From positions 620,001-684,000 of the forward strand of contig NZ_CP077290.1 in NCBI RefSeq assembly GCF_019047785.1: a stretch of DNA of 64,000 bases. The letters run 5' to 3'. The notes below the pieces were generated by a model. That model was not told the origin of the DNA, searched no databases, and worked only from the letters and a program-made list of their open reading frames with translations. Within the stretch, counting starts at the first letter, position 1. Each line of letters begins with the position of its first letter. Source of the DNA: Enterobacter cancerogenus (lineage in GTDB: Bacteria > Pseudomonadota > Gammaproteobacteria > Enterobacterales > Enterobacteriaceae). Shown here in pieces: positions 1-8,674 of the stretch. The position numbers and the translations under genes are program-made.

Positions 1-2
1 CG

Positions 3-641
3 CACACGGACATGACGCAGTGGAAGCTGGATACATTCTGTAAAGACCAGTCCTGCATCGACGACGTCAACCTCTACCGTCTTGATAACGTGCTGGACGG
101 GCTGAAACAGGACAGCGTTCTGGTCATACACCTGATGGGCAGCCACGGTCCGGCCTATTACAACCGCTATCCCAGCAGTTTCCGGAAATTCACCCCGACC
201 TGTGATACCAATGAAATTCAGGACTGCGATCATCAGTCACTGATTAACACCTACGACAACACGATTCTGTACACCGACAGCGTGGTCAGTAAAACCATCG
301 ACGCGCTGAAAGCGCGCCAGAGCAGCATGAATACGGCGCTGATCTACCTGTCTGATCACGGTGAATCGCTGGGTGAAAGCGGAATTTATCTGCACGGCAC
401 GCCTTACATGCTGGCGCCGGAACAGCAGACGCACATTCCGTTCGTGTTCTGGCTCTCCCCGGACTATGCGAAAAACTTTGGCGTTGATGAGCAGTGCTTA
501 CGTGATTATGCAGCAAAAAATGCGGTGTCACAGGACAACTTGTTCTCAACGGTGCTGGGGATGATGGACGTGAAATCAACCGTTTATCAGCAGCAGCTGG
601 ATATTGTTAACGCATGCAGACACGAAATCGGCTTGCATTAG
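3..641 (+). CDS. eptA: Lipid A phosphoethanolamine transferase, EptA/MCR family (C-terminal part, 5' end outside window)
   Basis: This family transfers phosphoethanolamine from phosphatidylethanolamine to lipid A in the inner membrane, lowering surface charge and polymyxin binding. Only the periplasmic sulfatase-fold catalytic domain is visible. The frame is open to the window edge, so the N-terminal membrane segments lie upstream. Family landmarks are HLMGSHGPAYY, TCDTNEIQDC, NTYDNTILYTD and the metal-site region SDHGESLGESGIYLHG. The stop codon overlaps the NemR operator that precedes nemR. In K-12 a different gene (ydhL) occupies this place, so this is a local variation. The exact subgroup, intrinsic EptA or an MCR-like paralogue, cannot be settled from this fragment. 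Confidence 0.85.
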   Translation, partial: HTDMTQWKLDTFCKDQSCIDDVNLYRLDNVLDGLKQDSVLVIHLMGSHGPAYYNRYPSSFRKFTPTCDTNEIQDCDHQSLINTYDNTILYTDSVVSKTIDALKARQSSMNTALIYLSDHGESLGESGIYLHGTPYMLAPEQQTHIPFVFWLSPDYAKNFGVDEQCLRDYAAKNAVSQDNLFSTVLGMMDVKSTVYQQQLDIVNACRHEIGLH

Positions 642-654
642 ACCGAATGGTCTA
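639..654. promoter_or_regulatory. NemR operator
   Basis: A perfect palindrome TAGACC-GAAT-GGTCTA lies 14 bp before nemR and matches the known NemR box TAGACC-N4-GGTCTA. Its first three bases are also the stop codon of the preceding transferase gene. A weaker related sequence (TAGTC...GGTCTA, about 1294-1308) lies in front of nemA. Confidence 0.85.
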
Positions 655-667
655 ATACAGTGCAGCG

Positions 668-1267
668 ATGAGCAGACACACTGAACACGATACGCGCGAA
701 CATCTACTGGCTACCGGCGAGCGTCTTTGCATGCATCGCGGGTTTACCGGAATGGGGCTGAGCGAACTGTTAAAAACCGCCGAAGTGCCGAAGGGATCGT
801 TTTATCACTATTTTCGATCCAAAGAAGCCTTCGGCGTGGCGATGCTTGAGCGGCACTATGCCAGCTATCATCAACGCCTCGCCACCCATTTTGCCCAGGG
901 TGAAGGCAACTATCGGGATCGTGTGCTGAACTACTATCAGGAAACGCTGACCCAGTTCTGTCAGCAGGGCATTATTAGCGGCTGCCTGACGGTAAAACTT
1001 TCTGCCGAGGTGTGCGATCTTTCCGAAGATATGCGCGCAGCCATGGATAAAGGCGCCACGGGTGTTATCGCCCTGCTTGCACAGGCGCTGGAGAAAGGTC
1101 GCGACGAAAAAACGCTGGCCTTCTCCGGAGAGCCGTTAACCCAGGCGCAGGTTCTTTATGCTCTGTGGTTAGGTGCCAATCTTCAGGCCAAAATTTCTCG
1201 CAGTGCCGCACCGCTTGAAAGCGCCCTGGCACATGTGAAATGCACGATTACAGCGCCTGGCGTTTAG
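668..1267 (+). CDS. nemR: NemR, TetR-family repressor sensing electrophiles and bleach
   Basis: NemR represses nemRA and is released when cysteines react with N-ethylmaleimide, quinones, methylglyoxal or hypochlorite. The 199-residue product has an N-terminal TetR helix-turn-helix (about residues 10-55, with KGSFYHYFRSKEAF). It carries Cys21, Cys98, Cys106 and Cys116, the same cysteine positions as in E. coli NemR, including the redox-sensing Cys106. It starts just after the NemR operator and is followed after 54 bp by its known target nemA, so autoregulation is expected. Confidence 0.93.
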   Translation: MSRHTEHDTREHLLATGERLCMHRGFTGMGLSELLKTAEVPKGSFYHYFRSKEAFGVAMLERHYASYHQRLATHFAQGEGNYRDRVLNYYQETLTQFCQQGIISGCLTVKLSAEVCDLSEDMRAAMDKGATGVIALLAQALEKGRDEKTLAFSGEPLTQAQVLYALWLGANLQAKISRSAAPLESALAHVKCTITAPGV

Positions 1268-1321
1268 CAGGCGTTTTTTATTTACCTTGTTACTAGTCGA
1301 CTGGTCTACTCAGGAGTCTTT

Positions 1322-2419
1322 ATGTCCGATGAAAAATTATTTACCCCACTGAAAGTGGGTGCTGTTACTGCACCAAACCGCGTATTCATGGCCCCGCTGA
1401 CCCGTCTGCGCAGCATTGAGCCGGGTGATATTCCCACCCCGCTGATGGGTGAATACTATCGTCAGCGCGCAAGCTCTGGCCTGATCATCTCCGAAGCAAC
1501 CCAGATTTCCGCTCAGGCGAAAGGCTACGCGGGCGCACCTGGCCTGCACAGCCCGGAGCAGATTGCCGCGTGGAAGAAAATCACCGCTGGCGTGCACGCT
1601 GACGATGGCCGCATCGCGGTGCAGCTGTGGCACACCGGGCGTATCTCACACAGCAGCATCCAGCCTGGCGGCCAGGCACCGGTTTCCGCCTCGGCCTTAA
1701 GCGCCAATACCCGCACCTCCCTGCGCGATGAAAACGGCAACGCCATTCGCGTTGATACGTCCATGCCGCGTGCGCTGGAGCTGGACGAGATCCCGGGTAT
1801 CGTCAATGATTTCCGTCAGGCGGTCGCGAATGCGCGTGAAGCCGGTTTCGACATGGTTGAACTGCACTCGGCCCACGGCTACCTGCTGCACCAGTTCCTC
1901 TCCCCGTCTTCCAACCATCGTACCGACCAATACGGCGGCAGCGTTGAGAACCGCGCGCGTCTGGTACTGGAAGTGGTGGACGCAGTGTGTAAAGAGTGGA
2001 GCGCTGACCGTATCGGTATCCGCGTCTCCCCGATCGGTACGTTCCAGAACGTGGACAACGGCCCGAATGAAGAAGCAGACGCGCTGTATCTGATTGAAGA
2101 ACTGGCCAAACGCGGCATTGCCTACCTGCACATGTCCGAGCCAGACTGGGCGGGCGGTCAGCCATACACCGAAGCGTTCCGTCAGAAAGTGCGCGATCGT
2201 TTCCACGGGGTGATCATCGGTGCGGGCGCGTACACGCCTGAGAAAGCAGAAGATTTGATCAACAAAGGTCTGATCGATGCCGTTGCGTTTGGTCGCGATT
2301 TCATCGCTAACCCGGATCTGGTCGCACGTCTTAAACATAAAGCAGAGCTTAACCCTCAGCGTCCGGAAAGCTTCTACGGCGGCGGCGCGGAAGGCTACAC
2401 CGACTACCCTACGCTCTAA
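1322..2419 (+). CDS. nemA: N-ethylmaleimide reductase, old yellow enzyme family
   Basis: An FMN- and NADPH-dependent cytosolic enoate reductase that reduces N-ethylmaleimide, quinones, nitroaromatics and other electrophiles. The 365-residue length is that of E. coli NemA. It is a TIM-barrel flavoprotein with old-yellow-enzyme motifs [31 protein letters not shown] and [10 protein letters not shown]. The start has a good ribosome site (CAGGAG). It is co-regulated with nemR upstream and followed by glyoxalase I, as in E. coli, making an electrophile and methylglyoxal defence cluster. Confidence 0.96.
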   Translation: MSDEKLFTPLKVGAVTAPNRVFMAPLTRLRSIEPGDIPTPLMGEYYRQRASSGLIISEATQISAQAKGYAGAPGLHSPEQIAAWKKITAGVHADDGRIAVQLWHTGRISHSSIQPGGQAPVSASALSANTRTSLRDENGNAIRVDTSMPRALELDEIPGIVNDFRQAVANAREAGFDMVELHSAHGYLLHQFLSPSSNHRTDQYGGSVENRARLVLEVVDAVCKEWSADRIGIRVSPIGTFQNVDNGPNEEADALYLIEELAKRGIAYLHMSEPDWAGGQPYTEAFRQKVRDRFHGVIIGAGAYTPEKAEDLINKGLIDAVAFGRDFIANPDLVARLKHKAELNPQRPESFYGGGAEGYTDYPTL

Positions 2420-2519
2420 TCCCGTCATTGTGCATTGATAGCGGCGACACATCGCCGCTATACTAAAACATCGTTTCTGTTTAAAAAGATAATCCTTTCC
2501 ATTGGTTAATGAGGAAATT

Positions 2520-2927
2520 ATGCGCCTACTTCACACCATGCTACGCGTTGGCGACCTGCAACGTTCTATCGATTTCTACACTAACGTACTGGGCATGAAA
2601 CTGCTGCGCACCAGTGAAAACCCGGAATACAAATACTCGCTGGCCTTCGTGGGCTATGGCCCGGAATCCGATGAAGCGGTTATCGAACTGACCTATAACT
2701 GGGGCGTGGAGAGCTATGACCTGGGCAACGCCTACGGCCATATCGCGCTGGAAGTGGATAACGCAGCCGAAGCCTGTGAACGCATCCGCAGCAACGGCGG
2801 CAACGTCACGCGTGAAGCGGGCCCGGTTAAAGGCGGCACAACCGTGATTGCCTTCGTTGAAGATCCGGACGGTTACAAAATCGAACTGATTGAAGCCAAA
2901 GACGCCGGTCGCGGTCTGGGCAACTGA
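2520..2927 (+). CDS. gloA: Lactoylglutathione lyase (glyoxalase I)
   Basis: Converts the methylglyoxal-glutathione hemithioacetal to S-lactoylglutathione, the first step of methylglyoxal detoxification. The 135-residue protein is one VOC/glyoxalase domain. Expected metal ligands are present: His5 (MRLLHTM), the Glu in [10 protein letters not shown], the His in YGHIALE and the Glu in YKIELIEA. An upstream in-frame TTG at 2502 exists, but the ATG at 2520 has a GAGG ribosome site and matches the family start. It lies 100 bp after nemA in the same direction. Confidence 0.97.
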   Translation: MRLLHTMLRVGDLQRSIDFYTNVLGMKLLRTSENPEYKYSLAFVGYGPESDEAVIELTYNWGVESYDLGNAYGHIALEVDNAAEACERIRSNGGNVTREAGPVKGGTTVIAFVEDPDGYKIELIEAKDAGRGLGN

Positions 2928-2932
2928 TCCCC

Positions 2933-2959
2933 CAGGGCGCATTTGCGCCCTGTTGTTTT
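2933..2959 (+). terminator. Intrinsic terminator after gloA
   Basis: An 8-bp stem CAGGGCGC / GCGCCCTG with loop ATTT is followed by TTGTTTT, six bases after the gloA stop. Confidence 0.75.
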
Positions 2960-3023
2960 ACTGCATCCCCTGCCAAAATTTGCCATAATGCGCACTGCTT
3001 TTTTCCCCATGTAAGAGACCCTG

Positions 3024-3674
3024 ATGTCCGATAACGCTCAATTTACCGGTCTGTGCGACCGTTTTCGTGGTTTTTATCCCGTTGTCATTGATGTAGAAAC
3101 AGCCGGATTTAACGCTAAAACCGATGCGCTGCTTGAGATTGCCGCCATAACGCTGAAAATGGATGAACAGGGCTGGCTTACACCGGACACCACGCTGCAT
3201 TTCCACGTTGAACCCTTCGAAGGGGCGAATCTGCAGCCCGAGGCGCTGGCGTTTAACGGCATCGATCCGAAAAACCCGCTGCGCGGCGCGGTGAGCGAGT
3301 ACGACGCGCTTCACGCCATTTTTAAAATGGTGCGTAAAGGCGTGAAAGATAACGACTGTAGCCGCGCCATTATGGTGGCGCACAACGCCACCTTCGACCA
3401 CAGTTTTACGATGGCTGCCGCCGAGCGCGCCTCACTTAAGCGCAACCCTTTCCACCCTTTCGTAACCTTTGACACAGCGGCGCTGAGCGGTCTTGCGCTC
3501 GGTCAGACGGTGTTGTCAAAAGCCTGCATCACCGCAGGAATCGAATTTGACGGCACGCAGGCGCACTCCGCGCTCTATGATACCGAGCGCACAGCCGAGT
3601 TGTTCTGTGAAATCGTGAACCGCTGGAAGCGGTTAGGCGGCTGGCCGCTGCCGATGGGCGAGAACGACGCATAA
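3024..3674 (+). CDS. rnt: Ribonuclease T
   Basis: A homodimeric 3'-to-5' exoribonuclease that trims tRNA 3' ends (end turnover) and matures 5S and 23S rRNA and other stable RNAs. The 216-residue protein has the DEDDh exonuclease motifs: IDVETAG (Exo I), NATFDHSF (Exo II) and [13 protein letters not shown] (Exo III, with the general-base His). In E. coli the helicase gene lhr follows rnt in the same operon. Here a terminator and the convergent grxD follow at once, so lhr is absent at this locus. Confidence 0.97.
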   Translation: MSDNAQFTGLCDRFRGFYPVVIDVETAGFNAKTDALLEIAAITLKMDEQGWLTPDTTLHFHVEPFEGANLQPEALAFNGIDPKNPLRGAVSEYDALHAIFKMVRKGVKDNDCSRAIMVAHNATFDHSFTMAAAERASLKRNPFHPFVTFDTAALSGLALGQTVLSKACITAGIEFDGTQAHSALYDTERTAELFCEIVNRWKRLGGWPLPMGENDA

Positions 3675-3701
3675 AAAAAGCGACCGAAAGGTCGCTTTTT
3701 T
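3673..3701. terminator. Bidirectional terminator between rnt and grxD
   Basis: A stem AAAAGCGACC / GGTCGCTTTT with a GAAA loop and an A/T tract on each side serves both convergent genes. Confidence 0.85.
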
Positions 3702-3716
3702 ACAGGGCCGGCAAGC

Positions 3717-4064
3717 TTACTCTGCGCCCGGCTCTTCAGTTTTGTACTTCGCCGCAGTCTCTTTGATCAGCTGCTGCAGTTCGCCACGCTGATACATTTC
3801 GATCAGGATGTCGCAGCCGCCAACCAGCTCGCCATCAATCCACAGCTGTGGGAAGGTCGGCCAGTTTGCGTATTTTGGCAGTTCAGCACGGATGTCAGGG
3901 TTTTGCAGGATATCAACGTAAGCAAAACGCTCACCACAGGCAGACAGCGCCTGAACCGCTTGCGCGGAGAAACCGCAGCTAGGCAGCTTCGGAGAACCTT
4001 TCATGTACAGGAGAATCGGGTTTTCAGCGATCTGGCGCTGGATTTTTTCAATAGTGGTGCTCAT
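3717..4064 (-). CDS. grxD: Monothiol glutaredoxin 4
   Basis: A monothiol glutaredoxin that binds and transfers [2Fe-2S] clusters with glutathione and partners BolA proteins. The 115-residue protein has the CGFS active site (PSCGFSAQAV, about residue 30) and the family motif WPTFPQLWIDGELVGGCDI. It is transcribed toward rnt and shares its terminator. The start has a purine-rich AAGGAAG ribosome site. Confidence 0.97.
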   Translation of the reverse strand: MSTTIEKIQRQIAENPILLYMKGSPKLPSCGFSAQAVQALSACGERFAYVDILQNPDIRAELPKYANWPTFPQLWIDGELVGGCDILIEMYQRGELQQLIKETAAKYKTEEPGAE

Positions 4065-4402
4065 GTTTTGCTTCCTTTAACTTCTGTTACGGCAATTGTC
4101 TGACATTGTAGCGGTTCAGACAGACATCGGAAAATAACATTTTAGTCACGTTTATATATTTTAACGTGTGTGGCTATAAGTTGCATTGAAAATGGTACTT
4201 ACCCCTTCTCCCGCTAAGGTTTTGCTTAGGGAGTGAACAATAGTGCTACAGAACGATGAATTTTTTTGCACTTGCTAACGAAACACGTTTTTAGAGTGAA
4301 AAATGCTATTAACTTCCCGGGTTTTTATAGATTAGAATCGACGGGCTTTGTAAATCACACGCGGGCATTATTGATGGCCTGCAATTATCAGGGGACTGCC
4401 CA
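4065..4402. promoter_or_regulatory. grxD-mepH divergent intergenic region
   Basis: No coding sequence is supported. It must hold both divergent promoters. A possible mepH -10 element TAGAAT is at 4333-4338, about 65 bp before the start, with only a weak -35 (TTAACT). I assign no regulator site. Confidence 0.4.
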
Positions 4403-5173
4403 GTGGCGCGGATAAATAAAATCTCGATCACGCTCTGTGCTTTACTGTTTACATCACTCTCATTCACGCCAGCGGCGAACGCCTCTGAACAGGCGCGGCA
4501 TTCTGCTGTACAAAAAACGCATCTGGCGAAAAACACAGAACGTAAGAAAAAAACTCCCGGCAAGACCGTTAAGAAAAAAACCACCGCTCAGACCAAACAG
4601 ACCGCCTCCAGCAAGACCAAATCGAAAACCAAAACCTCCCGCACCCACACGCGTAAAACTACCCAAACAGCTGCCAGGCTCGTGAGCGAAAAATGCACGG
4701 TGCGCAAGGGGCATAAATCGACGTGCATCAAAGCCACCAAACTCGCGGAAGTGCATAAGGTGCGCATGCAAAAAGCGCAAAAGACGGCGATGAATAAACT
4801 GATGGGGCAAATTGGTAAACCCTATCACTGGGGAGGTTCCTCTCCGCGTACCGGTTTCGACTGCAGCGGCCTGGTCTATTACGCGTATAAGGATCTGGTG
4901 AAGTTTCGTATTCCCCGCACCGCGAATGAAATGTACCACCTGCGCGATGCGGCTCCGGTAAACCGTGGCGAACTCCAGAACGGCGACCTGGTGTTCTTCC
5001 GCACCCAGGGCCGCGGCACGGCTGATCACGTTGGCGTGTACGTCGGCAATGGAAAATTCATTCAGTCTCCGCGTAGCGGCCAGGATATTCAGATAACCTC
5101 TCTCAGTGAAGACTACTGGGTACGCCACTACGTTGGCGCGCGCCGGGTCATGACGCCGAAAACCGTCCGCTAA
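4403..5173 (+). CDS. mepH: Murein DD-endopeptidase MepH (NlpC/P60)
   Basis: Cleaves D-Ala-mDAP cross-links in peptidoglycan, allowing insertion of new strands during growth. It starts at GTG with AGGGGAC eight bases upstream, and the N-terminus MARINKISITLCALLF matches E. coli MepH. A signal peptide ends near ANA (residue 27). A lysine- and threonine-rich low-complexity linker covers about residues 40-90. The C-terminal NlpC/P60 domain has the catalytic Cys in FDCSGLVYYAY and His in DHVGVYVGNG. At 256 residues it is slightly shorter than the E. coli protein (271), the difference lying in the variable linker. Confidence 0.95.
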   Translation: MARINKISITLCALLFTSLSFTPAANASEQARHSAVQKTHLAKNTERKKKTPGKTVKKKTTAQTKQTASSKTKSKTKTSRTHTRKTTQTAARLVSEKCTVRKGHKSTCIKATKLAEVHKVRMQKAQKTAMNKLMGQIGKPYHWGGSSPRTGFDCSGLVYYAYKDLVKFRIPRTANEMYHLRDAAPVNRGELQNGDLVFFRTQGRGTADHVGVYVGNGKFIQSPRSGQDIQITSLSEDYWVRHYVGARRVMTPKTVR

Positions 5174-5179
5174 CCCCTG

Positions 5180-5206
5180 CCCTGCTACCGTCGTAGCAGG
5201 GTAAGC
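5180..5206 (+). terminator. Terminator after mepH
   Basis: A 9-bp perfect stem CCCTGCTAC / GTAGCAGGG with loop CGTC lies six bases after the stop. Only a loose T-rich run follows. Confidence 0.65.
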
Positions 5207-5295
5207 TCCTCTTTTGCATACCCTTTTAATCTGCTACTCTATCCTTGTTGTCTGTAGGGTTATTGGCAACGTATAAAACAATAAGGAGAGAAGCA

Positions 5296-5877
5296 ATGTC
5301 GTTCGAATTACCTGCACTACCGTATGCAAAAGACGCCCTGGCACCGCACATTTCTGCGGAAACCCTGGAGTACCATTACGGCAAACACCACCAGACCTAC
5401 GTCACCAACCTCAACAACCTGATCAAAGGCACCGAGTTTGAAGGCAAAACGCTGGAAGAGATCGTGCGTAGCTCAGAGGGTGGCGTGTTCAACAATGCCG
5501 CTCAGGTGTGGAACCACACCTTCTACTGGCACTGCCTGGCACCAAATGCGGGCGGAGAACCTGTTGGTGAACTGGCCGAGGCGATCAACGCGGCGTTTGG
5601 CAGCTTCGCGGACTTTAAAGCGAAATTTACCGACGCTGCGGTGAAAAACTTTGGTTCCGGCTGGACATGGCTGGTGAAAGAGGCCAACGGCAAGCTGGCT
5701 ATCGTGTCGACGTCTAACGCTGGTACACCGCTGACCACCAGCGCCACGCCGCTGATGACGGTGGACGTGTGGGAACACGCCTACTACATCGACTACCGTA
5801 ACGCGCGCCCTAACTATCTGGAGCACTTCTGGGCGCTGGTTAACTGGGAATTCGTGGCGAAGAACTTCGCCGGGTAA
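5296..5877 (+). CDS. sodB: Iron superoxide dismutase
   Basis: Cytosolic enzyme that dismutates superoxide using Fe. The 193-residue protein shows the metal ligands His27 ([11 protein letters not shown]), His74 (WNHTFYWHC) and the Asp/His pair in [13 protein letters not shown]. The [14 protein letters not shown] signature is of the iron type. The start at 5296 follows AAGGAGAG; an in-frame upstream start at 5245 has no comparable site. In E. coli the sRNA RyhB pairs across this start region under iron limitation, and the AAGGAGAGAAGCAATG context is suited to the same control. Confidence 0.98.
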   Translation: MSFELPALPYAKDALAPHISAETLEYHYGKHHQTYVTNLNNLIKGTEFEGKTLEEIVRSSEGGVFNNAAQVWNHTFYWHCLAPNAGGEPVGELAEAINAAFGSFADFKAKFTDAAVKNFGSGWTWLVKEANGKLAIVSTSNAGTPLTTSATPLMTVDVWEHAYYIDYRNARPNYLEHFWALVNWEFVAKNFAG

Positions 5878-5882
5878 GAGAC

Positions 5883-5913
5883 ACGCAGAAGGGTTCGCCC
5901 TTCTGCGTTTTTT
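5883..5913. terminator. Bidirectional terminator between sodB and ydhP
   Basis: An 11-bp perfect stem ACGCAGAAGGG / CCCTTCTGCGT with a TTCG loop is followed by T6. It sits between convergent genes. Confidence 0.9.
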
Positions 5914-7080
5914 CTATTTTGCAGCGCAGGCCGCTTCAGGCTGTTTTCGCCCGGACATCAGTACAAGCAGCAGGCCAAGCCCGGCCACAATTGCCCCCAT
6001 CACGGGGACAAAGCCGTAACCCAGACCACCCGAGATCACCGCACCGCCCGCCGCAGCGCCCAGCGCATTCCCCAGGTTGAATGCCCCGATATTGACGGAA
6101 GATGAGAGCCCCGGCGCCTCATGAGCAACACGCATCACGCGCATTTGCAGTGGCGGTACCACGGCAAAGGTCGCCGCCCCCCAGACCACCATCGCAATCG
6201 CCGCCCCCACTTCAGTGCGCGCCAGCCACGGGATGGCCACCATAATCACAATCAGCAGGGTTAAAAAGCCTTTCAGCGTGCCGGTAACGGAACGGTCTGC
6301 CAGCTTCCCGCCAAGGTAATTGCCAATCGAGAAGCCCACGCCAATCAGCACCAGCATCGCGGTAATAAAGATCGGCGTAGCGTGAGTGATCTCATGCAGC
6401 ACCGGTGAAATATAGGTATAGAGGGTAAACATCGCCCCGGCGCCCAGCACGGTGGTCAATAGCGCGGAAAGAACCTGAGGGCGCACCAGCACCGACAGCT
6501 CTTTGCGTACATCAGGGCGTTCTCCGGCGCTGCCCTTCGGCAGGGAGAAGAACAGTGCGGCCATCGCCACAACCCCAAGTGCGGCGGTGGCGAGGAACGA
6601 CATGCGCCAGCCGATGACTTCACCGAGCCAGGTCGCCGCCGGTACGCCGCCAATATTGGCGATCGTCAGGCCCATAAACATGGTGGCGACCGCGCTGGCC
6701 TGCTTGTGTTTGGGAACCACGCTGGCGGCAACGACTGATCCCAGCCCGAAGAAAGCACCGTGGTTGAGGCTGGTCAGAATACGCGACAGCATCAGGGTGG
6801 TGTAGTCAGGCGAAATTGCGGAGAGCACATTGCCAAGCGTGAAGATCGCCATCAGGAAAATCAGCGCATTGCGACGCGCGCGGTGCGAGAGCAGCAGCGT
6901 CATCAGGGGTGCCCCCACCATCACGCCGATCGCATAGGCGCTGATCAGCATACCAGCCGCCGGTATTGAGACGTCTACGCCCCGCGCGATAACGGGCAGC
7001 AAGCCCATCGGGGAGAATTCAGTGGTGCCAATCCCAAAAGCGCCAATCGCCAGGGCCAGCAAGGGGAAATTGATTTTCAT
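5914..7080 (-). CDS. ydhP: Major facilitator superfamily transporter YdhP
   Basis: A 12-helix inner-membrane MFS drug/proton antiporter-type protein (388 residues; E. coli YdhP is about 389). Opening landmarks are ALAIGAFGIGTTEFSPMGLLPVIA, typical of the arabinose-efflux/AraJ-like branch, and conserved glycine-rich helices follow. The substrate is not established from sequence; the E. coli protein is annotated as a putative efflux transporter. It lies convergent to sodB and downstream of ynhF. Confidence 0.9.
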   Translation of the reverse strand: MKINFPLLALAIGAFGIGTTEFSPMGLLPVIARGVDVSIPAAGMLISAYAIGVMVGAPLMTLLLSHRARRNALIFLMAIFTLGNVLSAISPDYTTLMLSRILTSLNHGAFFGLGSVVAASVVPKHKQASAVATMFMGLTIANIGGVPAATWLGEVIGWRMSFLATAALGVVAMAALFFSLPKGSAGERPDVRKELSVLVRPQVLSALLTTVLGAGAMFTLYTYISPVLHEITHATPIFITAMLVLIGVGFSIGNYLGGKLADRSVTGTLKGFLTLLIVIMVAIPWLARTEVGAAIAMVVWGAATFAVVPPLQMRVMRVAHEAPGLSSSVNIGAFNLGNALGAAAGGAVISGGLGYGFVPVMGAIVAGLGLLLVLMSGRKQPEAACAAK

Positions 7081-7245
7081 GCGTTAACTCCGGATGCCGT
7101 GTCGCGTCGTGACACAGAACAATGAAGCCAAAAGCATGACATCAATCACAAAAAATGAGAAGTTTACATTTTGGCAAAAGATTTTTGCCAGAGGGGTAAC
7201 AATCAGGCGAGGATGTGGAGGGAGACGCCTCTCCCTCCGCGTGAA

Positions 7246-7335
7246 TCAGTGCAGCGCAGCCGTTAAACCACCGGCCACAATCAATGCCAGCACAATAACG
7301 GTGGTAACCAGCGAAAACTTCAGATCGGAACTCAT
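7246..7335 (-). CDS. ynhF: Small membrane protein YnhF
   Basis: A 29-residue protein, MSSDLKFSLVTTVIVL followed by ALIVAGGLTAALH. It is almost identical in pattern to E. coli YnhF, a stress-linked small inner-membrane protein that keeps formyl-Met. A single hydrophobic helix spans about residues 8-27. AAGGAGAAAAATTG precedes the ATG. It lies in the same ydhP-ynhF-purR context as in E. coli. Its molecular role is unknown. Confidence 0.9.
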   Translation of the reverse strand: MSSDLKFSLVTTVIVLALIVAGGLTAALH

Positions 7336-7572
7336 CAATTTTTCTCCTTTTAATCACCCCACGAAAAGTGAGCTTGCTCATTTTTACACAGTTCAGGTCA
7401 AAAATCTTCCTGGTTTTAACCTGATATCCACTTTTGCTCTTCCCCTTTTCATCAAGATAGGACAAAATTCCACGCTAAATTTATTAGCGTACCGGCCATT
7501 GACCCCCTCCTGACGTCCTGTGTCGTTTTCCCGGCGTGTCGCAATTCAAGATTGCGTAATAAGGGTGAGAGA

Positions 7573-7588
7573 AGGCAAACGTTTACCT
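7573..7588. promoter_or_regulatory. PurR operator upstream of purR (O1-like)
   Basis: AGGCAAACGTTTACCT matches the PUR box ACGCAAACGTTTGCGT around the central CAAACGTTT. It lies 45 bp before purR, consistent with the known autorepression. Confidence 0.8.
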
Positions 7589-7632
7589 TCATGATTATCA
7601 GGAGCTTAGGATATGGTCTGGAGTGACATTTA

Positions 7633-8658
7633 ATGGCAACAATAAAAGACGTAGCAAAACGCGCAAACGTTTCCACTACAACCGTATCACATGTTATTAA
7701 CAAAACTCGCTTTGTTGCTGAAGAGACGCGCAATGCCGTCTGGGCGGCGATCAAAGAGCTGCACTACTCCCCGAGTGCGGTAGCGCGTAGCCTCAAAGTG
7801 AATCACACCAAATCGATCGGTTTGCTGGCGACCAGTAGCGAAGCGGCCTATTTCGCAGAAATTATCGAAGCGGTCGAAAAAAACTGCTTTCAGAAAGGCT
7901 ATACCCTGATTCTGGGCAACGCCTGGAACAACATTGAAAAACAGCGTGCCTATCTTTCAATGATGGCGCAAAAGCGCGTCGACGGCCTGCTGGTGATGTG
8001 TTCAGAATACCCGGAATCGGTGCTTTCCATGCTGGAAGAGTACCGTCACATCCCGATGGTGGTGATGGACTGGGGCGAAGCGCGCGCCGATTTCACCGAC
8101 TCCGTGATTGATAACGCTTTTGAAGGCGGCTATATGGCGGGTCGTTATCTGGTAGAACGCGGGCATCGCGAGATTGGAGTTATTCCCGGCCCGCTTGAGC
8201 GCAACACCGGCGCAGGGCGTCTGGCTGGCTTTATGAAAGCGATGGAAGAAGCACTGATCACCGTGCCGGAAAACTGGATTGTGCAGGGCGACTTCGAGCC
8301 AGAATCGGGCTATCGCGCCATGCAGCAGATCGTCTCCCAGCAGCCTCGCCCGACCGCCGTCTTCTGCGGGGGCGATATTATGGCAATGGGTGCGCTCTGT
8401 GCGGCGGATGAACTGGGTCTGCGCGTGCCGCAGGACATTTCCGTGATCGGGTATGACAACGTGCGTAACGCCCGTTTCTTCACCCCGGCGCTGACCACCA
8501 TCCACCAGCCGAAAGATTCGCTGGGCGAAACCGCTTTCAACATGCTGATGGACAGGATCGTTAACAAGCGTGAAGAATCGCAGTCTATTGAAGTCCACCC
8601 GCGTCTTGTTGAGCGCCGTTCCGTTGCGGATGGCCCTTTCCGCGACTACCGTCGCTAA
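7633..8658 (+). CDS. purR: Purine repressor PurR (LacI family)
   Basis: Hypoxanthine- or guanine-bound repressor of purine and pyrimidine nucleotide synthesis genes. The 341-residue protein starts with the LacI helix-turn-helix ([24 protein letters not shown]), then a hinge ([12 protein letters not shown]) and a periplasmic-binding-protein-like corepressor domain. A second PUR box (GCGCAAACGTTTCCAC, 7661-7676) lies inside the first codons, as with the O2 site of E. coli purR, giving dual-operator autoregulation. Confidence 0.98.
   Translation: MATIKDVAKRANVSTTTVSHVINKTRFVAEETRNAVWAAIKELHYSPSAVARSLKVNHTKSIGLLATSSEAAYFAEIIEAVEKNCFQKGYTLILGNAWNNIEKQRAYLSMMAQKRVDGLLVMCSEYPESVLSMLEEYRHIPMVVMDWGEARADFTDSVIDNAFEGGYMAGRYLVERGHREIGVIPGPLERNTGAGRLAGFMKAMEEALITVPENWIVQGDFEPESGYRAMQQIVSQQPRPTAVFCGGDIMAMGALCAADELGLRVPQDISVIGYDNVRNARFFTPALTTIHQPKDSLGETAFNMLMDRIVNKREESQSIEVHPRLVERRSVADGPFRDYRR
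7661..7676. promoter_or_regulatory. Intragenic PurR operator (O2-like)
   Basis: GCGCAAACGTTTCCAC inside purR codons 10-15 retains the PUR box core GCAAACGTTT. Confidence 0.7.
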
Positions 8659-8674
8659 TGGTTAACGGGGCCAG

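Noticed and set aside
1697..2452. 251-residue minus-strand frame over nemA
   Set aside because: Antisense shadow of nemA without a start signal or recognisable domain.
7094..7513. 139-residue plus-strand frame upstream of purR
   Set aside because: It overlaps the real ynhF gene and the purR control region on the wrong strand and has no family pattern.
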